Shown here piece after piece: positions 44,761 through 52,448 of a stretch of 64,000 bases of DNA. Location of the stretch: contig NZ_JBHYDM010000022.1 of assembly GCF_051860665.1 (NCBI RefSeq), positions 1 through 64,000 of the forward strand. The letters are read 5' to 3'. The position numbers and the translations under genes were made by a program. Source of the DNA: Falsiroseomonas sp051860665 (GTDB lineage: Bacteria > Pseudomonadota > Alphaproteobacteria > Acetobacterales > Acetobacteraceae). Every line of letters begins with the position of its first letter. Position 1 is the first letter of the stretch. The notes under the pieces are model-generated. The model was not told the origin of the DNA. It was given only the letters and a program-made list of their open reading frames with translations, and ran no database searches.

Positions 44761-45150
44761 TCACCAGCCGAAGACGACGGCCCCCATGATGCGGCCCGGC
44801 AGCAGGGTGAAGCCGCCGGCGATGATAAGCCCGCCGAGATAGAGCGAGGCCATGGCCCGGTGATGCGCCCGGATGCGGCCGCGCCGGGCGGACAGCACCG
44901 CGATCGGCAGCAGGACCACCACCCAGCCCGAGATCAGGTGGATCCAGGAGAGATGCCCCTTCGTGGCGATCCAGAAGGAGGAAAGGGCGACCACCGCCAT
45001 CAGCACCACCCAGGTCCAGCCCATGATGCGATGGCGGCCGCGCCCCTTGGGGGCCAGCAGCTGGACGCCGCCCAGCAGCAGCGCGCCGAGGGCGGCGAAG
45101 GCATGCAACTGGATGACGGGAGGGGCGGTGAGCAGCGGGGCGAGCGTCAT
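44761..45150 (-). CDS. DUF2306 family membrane protein
   Basis: 129-residue protein of the DUF2306 family with four hydrophobic helices (LHAFAALGALLLGGVQLLA, WTWVVLMAVVALSSFWIA, LISGWVVVLLPIAVLSA, ASLYLGGLIIAGGF) and conserved RHRIMGWTWV, WIHLISGW and RAHHRAMA. Function unknown; histidines suggest metal or haem binding (inference). ATG 45150 is preferred because upstream sequence is a palindromic operator rather than coding. Confidence 0.83.
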   Translation of the reverse strand: MTLAPLLTAPPVIQLHAFAALGALLLGGVQLLAPKGRGRHRIMGWTWVVLMAVVALSSFWIATKGHLSWIHLISGWVVVLLPIAVLSARRGRIRAHHRAMASLYLGGLIIAGGFTLLPGRIMGAVVFGW

Positions 45151-45161
45151 GACGGCTTCTG

Positions 45162-45184
45162 TGTGAATGTGACAAACATTCACA
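45162..45184. promoter_or_regulatory. Palindromic operator overlapping the DUF2306 promoter
   Basis: TGTGAATGT (45162-45170) and ACATTCACA (45176-45184) form a perfect nine-base inverted repeat with a five-base spacer, 12 bases upstream of the start. A possible promoter on the minus strand has TTGACG (45210-45205) as -35 and TATGTG (45186-45181) as -10, spacer 18, so the palindrome covers the -10. The regulator is unknown and not encoded nearby. Confidence 0.55.
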
Positions 45185-45202
45185 TACAGGGCCGCAGCCA
45201 GT

Positions 45203-45232
45203 CCCGTCAAGCCGGAAATCCGGCCTGACGGG
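45203..45232 (-). terminator. Long hairpin between map and the DUF2306 gene
   Basis: CCCGTCA and TGACGGG form an outer seven-base stem, separated by one mismatch from an inner GCCGGA/TCCGGC six-base stem, with a tiny AA loop. It lies just after the map stop codon and before the DUF2306 promoter. No T-run follows. The -35 of the DUF2306 gene falls within it. Confidence 0.45.
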
Positions 45233-45245
45233 GGAACCTTGAAAA

Positions 45246-46049
45246 TCAGGCGTAGGGCGGGCGGTGCAGCCCGATGGGGGAGAGGGTGAAGATCTCCGCC
45301 CCCTCCTCCGTCACCCCGACCATATGCTCGAATTGCGCCGAGAGGCTGCGGTCGCGGGTCACCGCGGTCCAGCCATCGTCCAGCACCTTCACCTCCGGCC
45401 GGCCGGCATTCACCATCGGCTCCACCGTGAAGAACATGCCGGGCTTCAGCACCGGGCCTTCGCCGGGGCGGCCGAAATGCAGCACGTTCGGCGGCTCGTG
45501 GAAGCGCCGGCCGATGCCGTGGCCGCAGAAGTCCCGCACCACGGAGAAGCGGTTGCGCTCCACATAGGCCTGGATGGCATGGCCGATATCGCCGAGCGTG
45601 GCACCCGGCTTGATGGCGGCGATGCCGCGCATCATGGATTCGTAGGTGACATCCATCAGCAGCCGCGCCTTGGTCGAGGGCGCGCCGGCCACATACATGC
45701 GGCTGGTATCGCCGTGCCAGCCATCGAGGATGACGGTCACGTCGATATTCACGATATCACCCTCCAGCAGCACCCGCTCGCCCGGGATGCCGTGGCAGAC
45801 CACGTGGTTGATCGAGGTGCAGGAGGATTTGGTATAGCCGCGATAGCCGAGCGTGGCCGGGATCGCGTCATGCGCCAGGATGAAGTCGTGGATCAGCCGG
45901 TCGATCGCCTCGGTGGTGATTCCCGGCTGCACATGCGGGGTGATCATGTCGAGGGTCTCGGCCGCCAGGCGGCCGGCGCGGCGCATGCCCTCGAAATCCG
46001 CGGGGCTGTGGATGGTGATGCGGCGGCTCTCGCCGCCCTGCTGCTCCAT
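45246..46049 (-). CDS. map: Methionine aminopeptidase, type I
   Basis: Removes N-terminal Met from nascent proteins; metal-dependent pita-bread fold, 267 residues. Metal ligands are visible in NIDVTVILDGWHGDTSRMY (two Asp), CGHGIGRRFHEPPNVLHF (His), FFTVEPMVNAG (Glu) and AQFEHMVGVTEEGAEIFT (Glu). ATG 46049 (MEQQGGESRRITIHSP) is the best start; an upstream ATG at 46118 adds an unconserved leader. Confidence 0.95.
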   Translation of the reverse strand: MEQQGGESRRITIHSPADFEGMRRAGRLAAETLDMITPHVQPGITTEAIDRLIHDFILAHDAIPATLGYRGYTKSSCTSINHVVCHGIPGERVLLEGDIVNIDVTVILDGWHGDTSRMYVAGAPSTKARLLMDVTYESMMRGIAAIKPGATLGDIGHAIQAYVERNRFSVVRDFCGHGIGRRFHEPPNVLHFGRPGEGPVLKPGMFFTVEPMVNAGRPEVKVLDDGWTAVTRDRSLSAQFEHMVGVTEEGAEIFTLSPIGLHRPPYA

Positions 46050-46139
46050 GATGCTCTGGACCGCCCGAAACTGCTGTAGGGAAGGCCCGAATGTGCGCTG
46101 CGGCCCCCCCTGATGCAAGGCGCGGCCGGCCTGGCGGGG

Positions 46140-47021
46140 TCAGTTCGCCCGCTCGCCCGCCTTCCGTTCCACCGTGCCCAGGGCCTCCGCCAGGCGATGC
46201 GTGGCGCTGCCGGGGCGGGCGGGCTTCTGCTGGCTGTCATGCGGTGCCCAGCCGGTCAGCATCAGCAGGCGCAGGCCGGGGGCGAGGCCCTCCGGCCCCG
46301 AGGGCAGGGCGGCGGCGGCCATGGGGAAAAGCGCGCGGGGCGGGGTGCGCGGGTCGCGCGCCAGCACGGCATTGCCCTCCCCGGCCGCGCGGAGGTCGGC
46401 CAGCAGGGCCAGCGGCGTGCGATAGGCGATCGCCACCTCCTCCATATCCGCCACCGGCAGGGCGAAGCCGGCGCGCTGCAACAAGCCGGCGGCGTCCCGC
46501 AGCTCCGGGAAGGGGGAGATGCGGGGCGAAAGGCCGCCGCGCAGCGCGCTTTCCGCCTCCGCCAGGGCCTGGCGCAGCGGCTGCAAGGTGCCGAGGCCGG
46601 GTAGGGAGGCGAGGAAGAGCCCATCCGGCGCCAGCGCCCGCCGGATCTGGATCAGCGCCCCCGGCAGGTCGTTGACCCAGTGCAGCGACAGGGAGGCGAC
46701 AATCAGGTCGAAGCTTTCGGGGGCAAAGGGCAGGAATTCCTCATCCGCCGCCACCGCCAGGCCGCCGGCCTTCGCCGCCATGGCGGGCGAGAGGTCGGCG
46801 GAGATCACTGAAGCAATGCCCCGCGCGCGCAGCAGCGGCGCCACCACGCCGCGGCCGCCGATCTCCAGCGCCCGGCTGAAGCGGCGCGTCGTATCGTCCA
46901 GCCGGTCCAGCAGCCGTTCCGCGCAATCCGCCAGGATCGGCGCCACCTGGTCCACCGTCGCCGCCGCCCTGTCGCGCCGGCGGCGGACCAGCCGACGGTC
47001 GAAAACCTGCATCGCATCCAT
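46140..47021 (-). CDS. SAM-dependent methyltransferase (BioC/NDUFAF5-like)
   Basis: 293-residue class I methyltransferase. SAM site: SRALEIGGRGVVAPLL, SADLSPAMAAKAGG; the acceptor side has FDLIVASLSLHWVNDLPGAL and PDGLFLASLPGLGTL, the hallmark of the family that includes BioC and the mitochondrial complex I factor NDUFAF5. The start VFDRRLVRRRRDRAA is also typical. In alphaproteobacteria this orthologue is likely a complex-I-type hydroxylase/methyltransferase rather than a biotin enzyme, but that is inferred. Divergent from the rhodanese gene. Confidence 0.85.
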   Translation of the reverse strand: MDAMQVFDRRLVRRRRDRAAATVDQVAPILADCAERLLDRLDDTTRRFSRALEIGGRGVVAPLLRARGIASVISADLSPAMAAKAGGLAVAADEEFLPFAPESFDLIVASLSLHWVNDLPGALIQIRRALAPDGLFLASLPGLGTLQPLRQALAEAESALRGGLSPRISPFPELRDAAGLLQRAGFALPVADMEEVAIAYRTPLALLADLRAAGEGNAVLARDPRTPPRALFPMAAAALPSGPEGLAPGLRLLMLTGWAPHDSQQKPARPGSATHRLAEALGTVERKAGERAN

Positions 47022-47098
47022 CCCCCGCAGATGCGCCCGCTTCGCCCCGGCGGCAAGCGGGTCTAGCCTTTCGGCCAGGGATCAAGGACTCGCCACGC

Positions 47099-48673
47099 AT
47101 GACGCCACGCATCGCCCCCGCCACCCTGAAGGCCTGGCTGCGGGAGGGAGGGGAACTCGCCATCCTGGATGCGCGGGAGGAGGGCGAGTTCGGCGCCGCG
47201 CACCTGTTCTGGGCTGTGCCCTGCCCCTTGTCCCAGGCCGAGCTGCGCGCGCCGGCCCTGCTGCCGCGGCGCGATGTGCGCGTGGTCTGCATCGATGGCG
47301 GGGAGGGCCTGTCGGATCGCCTGGCCGCCGTCCTGCAAAGCCTGGGCTGCACGGATGTGGCGGTGCTGGAGGGGGGCACGCCGGCCTGGGCGGCGGCGGG
47401 GTTCGAGACCTTCTCCGGCGTGAACGTGCCCTCCAAGGCCTTCGGCGAATGGGTGGAGCACCACTACGAGACCCCCTCCGTCGATGCAGCGGAACTCGCC
47501 GCCATGCAGGCGGCGGGCGAGGATCTGCTGGTGGTGGACAGCCGCCCGCTGGTGGAATTCCGCGCCATGTCGATCCCCGGCGCCACCAATGTGCCGGGGG
47601 CGGAGCTGGCCTATCGGGTGCCGTCCATGCTGGCGCGCCCCGGGACCACGGTGGTGGTGAACTGCGCCGGCCGCACCCGCTCCATCCTCGGCGCGGAGAG
47701 CCTCCGCCGGGCCGGGCTGCCGAACCGGGTGGTGGCGCTGCGCAACGGCACCATGGGCTGGGAGCTTGCAGGCTTCGCCTGCCATCGCGGCCGCGGGGAA
47801 CGCTACGCCGAGGGCACCCCCGCCGATGCGGCCGAGAGTTTTGCGCGGGCGAAAAGCTTTGCCGAGGGGGCGGGCGTGCGCTGGACCGATCGCGCCGGGC
47901 TGGCCGCGATGCAGGCGGAGGGGGGGCGGACCACCTATCTGCTGGATGTGCGCGACCCCGCCGAATTCGCCGCCGGCCACCTGCCGGGCTCGGTCAGCGC
48001 GCCGGGCGGCCAGCTGGTGCAGGCGACCGATGGCTTTGTCGCGGTGCGCGGCGCCCGCCTGGTGCTGGTGGACGATACCGGCACCCGCGCCGCCATGACC
48101 GCCGGCTGGCTGCGCCAATTGGGTGGCTGGGAGGTGTCTGTGCTGACCGGCGGCCTTCATGGGCCGCTGGAGACCGGGCCGGTGGTGCCGCGCCTGCCGG
48201 AGGCGCTGCGGCCCGACCTCCAACGGGTGGCGCCGGATGCGGTGCGGGGCGGGCAGGTGGCGGTGGTCGATCTCGCCCGGTCGCTCGCCTTCCGGGCCGG
48301 CCATATCCCCGGCGCGATCTGGGGGGTGCGGACGCGGCTTGCGCAGGTGCTGCCGCGCCTGCCGGCCGGGCGGCCGGTGGCGGTCGCGGCGCCCTCCGAC
48401 GACCTCGCCGCGCTGGGGGCGGCGGAACTGCGCGGGCTGGGCCTGGCGGAGGTCGCGGTGCTGGAGGGCGGCACGGCGGCCTGGCAGGCGGCCGGCTTCC
48501 CGCTGGATGCAGGGCGCACCGACCCGCCGGACGAGGCCTGCATCGATGCGCATCTGCGGCCCTATGACCGCAACAGCGGCGTGGAGGCGGCGATGCGCGC
48601 CTATCTGGCCTGGGAGATCGAGCTGGTGCAGGCGGTGGAACGCGATGGCGACGCCCCCTTCGGCGCCTGGTAG
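47099..48673 (+). CDS. Four-domain rhodanese-like sulfurtransferase
   Basis: 524-residue protein made of four rhodanese homology domains (about 1-105, 120-245, 255-375, 385-495), each with a LLDVRDPAEF-type motif (AILDAREEGEF, LVVDSRPLVEF, LLDVRDPAEFAAGHLPG, VVDLARSLAFRAGHIPG). Only domain 2 has a full active-site loop (VNCAGRTRS, Cys189); the loops of domains 3 and 4 lack the cysteine and domain 1 has CIDGGEG. It therefore probably carries sulfur on one domain with scaffold roles for the others (inference). It overlaps comF. Confidence 0.87.
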   Translation: MTPRIAPATLKAWLREGGELAILDAREEGEFGAAHLFWAVPCPLSQAELRAPALLPRRDVRVVCIDGGEGLSDRLAAVLQSLGCTDVAVLEGGTPAWAAAGFETFSGVNVPSKAFGEWVEHHYETPSVDAAELAAMQAAGEDLLVVDSRPLVEFRAMSIPGATNVPGAELAYRVPSMLARPGTTVVVNCAGRTRSILGAESLRRAGLPNRVVALRNGTMGWELAGFACHRGRGERYAEGTPADAAESFARAKSFAEGAGVRWTDRAGLAAMQAEGGRTTYLLDVRDPAEFAAGHLPGSVSAPGGQLVQATDGFVAVRGARLVLVDDTGTRAAMTAGWLRQLGGWEVSVLTGGLHGPLETGPVVPRLPEALRPDLQRVAPDAVRGGQVAVVDLARSLAFRAGHIPGAIWGVRTRLAQVLPRLPAGRPVAVAAPSDDLAALGAAELRGLGLAEVAVLEGGTAAWQAAGFPLDAGRTDPPDEACIDAHLRPYDRNSGVEAAMRAYLAWEIELVQAVERDGDAPFGAW

Positions 48674-49427
48674 CGCCCTGTTCCGGCGCCTGGGCGGGGC
48701 GGCGCTGGATGCGCTGCTGCCACCCGGCTGCCTGACCTGCGAGCAACCCGTCGAGCGCCAGGGCACGCAATGCGCTGACTGCTTTCGCGGGCTGACCCGC
48801 GTCACCGCCCCCTTCTGCGCGCGCTGCGGCGTGCCCTTCATCCATGCCGGCCAGGCGGGGCCCGGCGGGCTCTGCCCCGGCTGCCTGGCGCGGCTGCCGG
48901 CCTTCGCGGCCGCCCGCGCGGCGCTGCGCTACGATGCCGGCGCGCAGCGGCTGATCCTGCCCTTCAAGCATGCCGACCGGCCGGAACTCGCCACCGCCCT
49001 GGCCGCGCTGATGGCGCAATCGGGCGCGGAGCTGCTGGCCCGCGCCGATCTGCTGGCCCCCGTGCCGCTGCATTGGCGCCGGCTGCTGGCACGCCGCTAC
49101 AACCAGGCCGCCCTGCTGGCCCGGCGGCTCTCGGTGCTGTCCGGAAGGCCCTGCATCCCGGACCTGCTGCGCCGTCCGCGGCCCACCCCGCCGCTGGGCG
49201 ATCGCGGGGAGGCGGAGCGCGCGGCGCTGCTGGTCGGGGCTTTCCGGCTGACCGCCGCCGGGGCGCGGCTTGTGGCGGGGCGGCGGGTGCTGCTGGTGGA
49301 TGACGTGATGACCAGCGGCGCCACCGCGGAGGCCTGCGCCCAGGCCGTGCTGGCCGCCGGCGCCAGTGCCGTGGATGTGCTGGCCGCCGCCCGGGTGCCG
49401 GACCCGCGCCTGCAGGCGGAAGGCTGA
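48645..49427 (+). CDS. comF: ComF family phosphoribosyltransferase
   Basis: 260-residue ComF-type protein, related to DNA uptake and PRPP-binding enzymes. N-terminal zinc-binding cysteine region (GCLTCEQPVERQ, CADCF, FCARCGVPF, LCPGCL), middle LILPFKHADRPELATALA and C-terminal PRPP loop VLLVDDVMTSGATAE. Start ATG 48645 is inside the end of the rhodanese gene (29-base overlap). Confidence 0.9.
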   Translation: MATPPSAPGSALFRRLGGAALDALLPPGCLTCEQPVERQGTQCADCFRGLTRVTAPFCARCGVPFIHAGQAGPGGLCPGCLARLPAFAAARAALRYDAGAQRLILPFKHADRPELATALAALMAQSGAELLARADLLAPVPLHWRRLLARRYNQAALLARRLSVLSGRPCIPDLLRRPRPTPPLGDRGEAERAALLVGAFRLTAAGARLVAGRRVLLVDDVMTSGATAEACAQAVLAAGASAVDVLAAARVPDPRLQAEG

Positions 49428-49476
49428 GATATCAGGGAGGCTTGACCGCGGCCCCGCGCGGCCCGATTTCTGCACA

Positions 49477-49734
49477 ATGGCCAAGATCGAGATCTATACC
49501 CAGGATTTCTGCCCCTATTGCGCCCGGGCGCTGCAGCTGCTGACCCGCAAGGGGGTGGCCTTCGAGGAGAAGTTTGCCCCGAACGGCTCCGATGCGCGGC
49601 GGGAGGCGATGGAACGCTCCGGCGGCCGCACCTCCGTGCCGCAGATCTTCATCGACGGCCAGCATATCGGCGGCTGTGACGATCTGATGGCGCTGGACCG
49701 CAAGGGCGGGCTCGACCCGCTGCTGGCGGGCTGA
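49477..49734 (+). CDS. grxC: Glutaredoxin 3
   Basis: Dithiol glutaredoxin of 85 residues with the active-site CPYC (Cys12, Cys15) in YTQDFCPYCARALQL and the TSVPQIFIDGQHIGGCDDL glutathione-binding region. It reduces disulfides using glutathione. A short gap separates it from comF. The next gene (DUF1178) begins 17 bases downstream. Confidence 0.96.
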   Translation: MAKIEIYTQDFCPYCARALQLLTRKGVAFEEKFAPNGSDARREAMERSGGRTSVPQIFIDGQHIGGCDDLMALDRKGGLDPLLAG

Positions 49735-49750
49735 TGCGCGGCGGGGCGGC

Positions 49751-50263
49751 ATGATCCACTACCAGCTGCGCTGCAGCGCCCAGCACGAATTCGACGGCTG
49801 GTTCCAGGACAGCGCCGGCTTCGAGAAGCTGGCCGCCGCTGGCCTGGTGGAATGCCCGCATTGCGGCGGCACGCAGGTGACGCGCGCGCTGATGGCGCCG
49901 GCAGTCCGCAAATCCCGCAAGAAGGCCCTGCCGGCGCCGGTGGAGCAGGTGGCCCCGGAGGCCAAGCCCGCCGAGCCCCCCGTCGCCCCGCCGCCGGAGA
50001 CTGGCGGCGGCATGTCCCAGCGCGTCGCCGCCGGGCCGATCCCGGCCCAGCTGCTGGCCATGCTGCAGCGGATGCGGGCCGAGGTGGAGAAGTCCTGCGA
50101 CTATGTCGGCGAGGGTTTTGCCGAGGAAGCGCGCAAGATCCACAATGGCGAGGCCGAGGCCCGCGGCATCTATGGCGAGGCGACCGAGGCCGAGGCCGAG
50201 GCCCTGGCCGAGGACGGCATCGACATCGCCCGCCTGCCCTGGGTGCCGCGCGCCGACGGCTGA
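49751..50263 (+). CDS. DUF1178 family protein
   Basis: 170-residue protein of the DUF1178 family: N-terminal zinc-ribbon-like MIHYQLRCSAQHEFDGWF then VECPHCGGTQVTRALMAPAV; a Pro/Ala linker; and the conserved C-terminal helix with EVGEGFAEEARKIHNGEAEARGIYGEA-like sequence (seen as YVGEGFAEEARKIHNGEA and RGIYGEATEAEAEAL). Likely a small redox or metal-binding protein of unknown function, in a grxC neighbourhood. Confidence 0.87.
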   Translation: MIHYQLRCSAQHEFDGWFQDSAGFEKLAAAGLVECPHCGGTQVTRALMAPAVRKSRKKALPAPVEQVAPEAKPAEPPVAPPPETGGGMSQRVAAGPIPAQLLAMLQRMRAEVEKSCDYVGEGFAEEARKIHNGEAEARGIYGEATEAEAEALAEDGIDIARLPWVPRADG

Positions 50264-50277
50264 GAGAGGGCGCGGCG

Positions 50278-50961
50278 ATGCTCGTCTTCAGCTACGGCAT
50301 CCCCAAATCCGGCAGCACGCTGGCCTTCGAACTGGCCAAGGCGGTGGCCCGCCTGGGCGGGCATCGCCAGCGCAAGCAGCCGGAGGCGCTGCTGCCCGGC
50401 GGCCACAAGGTGAACTTCGCCCAGGATCTGACGGTGGCGGGGCTGCGCGGGCTGGCCGAGGCGGCCGGCTCGCGCATCCTGGTGGTGAAGACCCATGCCT
50501 GCCCCGGGCCGGACTGGGTGGCGGAGTATCGGGCGCTGGCGGCCCGGGGGCTCGTCTCCGCGCATGTGAACTGGCGCGACCCGCGCGATATCTGCCTCTC
50601 CCTGCTGGATGCCGGGCGGCTGGCCCGCAGCCGGGGCGAGCAGGCCTTCTCCGAATTCGTGACGCTGGAGGACGCCGTGGCGGGGGTGGGGCGCTACCTG
50701 GGCGAGCATGCGATCTGGGCCGGCCTGCCGGCCACCCTGGCGCTGGACTATGCCATCTGCGCCTTCCGGACGGAGGCGGCGGTGGAGGCGATCAAGGCCG
50801 ATTTCGGCATCGCCTGCCCGAACTGGCTGGTGCGGCTCTGGGTGCAGCGCTTTGCCTTCACCTATCGCAACAAGGCGGTTCCGGCGCGGCATGTGGCGGA
50901 ACTGACGCCGGACCAAGCGGCGGATCTGCAGCGCCGCTTCGCCCCCTGGCTGCCGGGCTGA
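50278..50961 (+). CDS. P-loop sulfotransferase-like protein
   Basis: 227-residue protein with the PAPS-binding opening VFSYGIPKSGSTLAFELAKA (5'-phosphosulfate loop) and a second motif HVNWRDPRDICLSLLDAGR, which is the 3'-phosphate-binding region. Compact for a sulfotransferase; could be a sulfotransferase of a surface glycan or lipid. It begins at ATG 50278 after the DUF1178 gene with a GAGAGGG ribosome-binding site. Confidence 0.75.
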   Translation: MLVFSYGIPKSGSTLAFELAKAVARLGGHRQRKQPEALLPGGHKVNFAQDLTVAGLRGLAEAAGSRILVVKTHACPGPDWVAEYRALAARGLVSAHVNWRDPRDICLSLLDAGRLARSRGEQAFSEFVTLEDAVAGVGRYLGEHAIWAGLPATLALDYAICAFRTEAAVEAIKADFGIACPNWLVRLWVQRFAFTYRNKAVPARHVAELTPDQAADLQRRFAPWLPG

Positions 50962-51340
50962 GTGGCCGGTCGGGTGGCTGCCATTCACCATGCGAAATAT
51001 CACCGCGCCTGGGCATAGGACTGCTCGGATCGCGCCTTGGCCATTCAGCAAGGTTTGTGAGTCAAGTCGTCGCGCGTCTGGTCGAAGCGGAACTTACTGG
51101 CCGCTTTGTCCACAAGTTTACCCCCGCAATTGTGGAAAACTCAGGCTGTGGCTGAACGGCTACAGCGGCGCGGCGGATTATATTTTCTCGCCTGAAGTGA
51201 ACATTGGAAGAACACTCCTGCGGTGGCCGGTGCGGCCAGGGGTCCCACAGGACATTCCTCGACTTGTCCACAGATCCATCCACCGCATCCGGGGATAAGC
51301 GCGACTTGACCGCCCCGGCCCTGCCGCGCATCGCGAGGCC
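50962..51340. other. Gene-free region with DnaA-box-like cluster (candidate origin)
   Basis: The largest gap in the window (379 bases). It contains TTGTCCACA at 51106-51114, TGTGGAAAA at 51131-51139 (reverse TTTTCCACA) and TTGTCCACA at 51264-51272, each one base from the DnaA consensus. An AT-rich stretch (GATTATATTTTC, about 51176-51187) lies between the second and third. One GANTC (GAGTC) methylation site is at about 51059. Candidate replication origin or DnaA-binding reservoir; not proven. Confidence 0.45.
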
Positions 51341-51646
51341 ATGCCCCGCAAGCCGCGCACCCCGCCCTTTTCCCTGACCGCCCCCGAGCCCGTGCCGGAG
51401 GGCCTGCCCGGCCTGGCGCCCGAGCAGGGCGTGCGGCTGGTGCTGGAGGGGGCGGACCATGTGGCGGTGGAGGCGGCGGCCGCGGCGCTGCGCGCCTGCC
51501 TCGGCCCGCGCTTCGCGGTGACCGGGCGGCGCCTGGTGGAGCGGGGGTCCATGCTGCGCATCACCGGCGGGATCCGCATCGATCCCGCCGCGGCGCTGGA
51601 TATGGTCGCCGGTGCTACGCCGGCCGCGCCATCGCCAGGTAGTTGA
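51341..51646 (+). CDS. Hypothetical protein
   Basis: Unrecognised 101-residue protein with a basic Pro-rich start (MPRKPRTPPFSL) and a hydrophobic/alanine-rich body with LVLEGADHVAVEAAAAALRACLG. No domain recognised. Codon use is consistent with coding sequence of this genome. It overlaps the 3' end of ubiG on the other strand by 32 bases. It lies just downstream of the DnaA-box cluster. Confidence 0.5.
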   Translation: MPRKPRTPPFSLTAPEPVPEGLPGLAPEQGVRLVLEGADHVAVEAAAAALRACLGPRFAVTGRRLVERGSMLRITGGIRIDPAAALDMVAGATPAAPSPGS

Positions 51647-52316
51647 CGCCGAGGTCGCGCGTTTCCCGCCACTGGCCGGTGGGGGTCATGCCCATCCCCG
51701 CCAGCTCCGTGATCCGGTAGCCGGCCGGGCGCAGGGCGGCGCCCAGCTCGCCGGGCGTGATGAACATCCGCCAGTCATGCGTGCCGATGGGCAGCAGCCG
51801 CAGCAGGTATTCGGCGCCGAGCTTGGCCATCAGGAAGGATTTCGTCGTGCGGTTGAGCGTGGAGAGGAAGATCGGCGCGCCGGGTCTTGCCAGGGCGGCG
51901 AGGGCGCCGAGGAACTGGGCGCGGTCCTCGACATGCTCGATCACCTCCAGCGCCACCACCGCGTCGAAGCGGGCGCCCTCGGCCAGCAGGTCCTCGGGCC
52001 CGCCCTGGCGATAGGCGATGGCCAACCCCCCGGCCTCGGCATGGGCGCGGGCGGCGGCCAGCGCGGCGCCGGCGGCATCCAGGCCCGTCACCTTGGCGCC
52101 CATCCGGGCAAAAGCCTCGGAAGCCAGGCCGGCGCCGCAGCCGACATCCAGAATGGTCTTGCCCGTCAGGTCGCGCCCGCCCAGGCGGTCCGCGATCCAG
52201 CCCGTGCGCAGCGGGTTCATCCGGTGCAGCGGCTTCATCGGGCCGTCCGGGTCCCACCAGCGGTCCGCCAGCGCGTCGAACTTGGCCCGCTCGGCCGCCA
52301 GCGTCGTGCCATTCAT
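51615..52316 (-). CDS. ubiG: Ubiquinone biosynthesis O-methyltransferase UbiG
   Basis: Catalyses two O-methylations in ubiquinone synthesis. The 233-residue protein has FDALADRWWDPDGPMKPLH near the N-terminus, SAM motif ILDVGCGAGLASE, and FDAVVALEVIEHVEDRAQF and PTGQWRETRDLGVNYL at the end. ATG 52316 gives the canonical start. It is divergent from lysC. Confidence 0.94.
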   Translation of the reverse strand: MNGTTLAAERAKFDALADRWWDPDGPMKPLHRMNPLRTGWIADRLGGRDLTGKTILDVGCGAGLASEAFARMGAKVTGLDAAGAALAAARAHAEAGGLAIAYRQGGPEDLLAEGARFDAVVALEVIEHVEDRAQFLGALAALARPGAPIFLSTLNRTTKSFLMAKLGAEYLLRLLPIGTHDWRMFITPGELGAALRPAGYRITELAGMGMTPTGQWRETRDLGVNYLAMARPA

Positions 52317-52448
52317 GGCTGCAATTCCCCGCCCTGGACCCGGACATGGTTGCCCGCCGGCCGTCCCCCCGTTATCTGTCCGCGCCCCGGCGAGGCGCAA
52401 CAGGGGTTGCCTCGCCCGATCCCTTGGACCCACCCCCCGGACCCGAGC

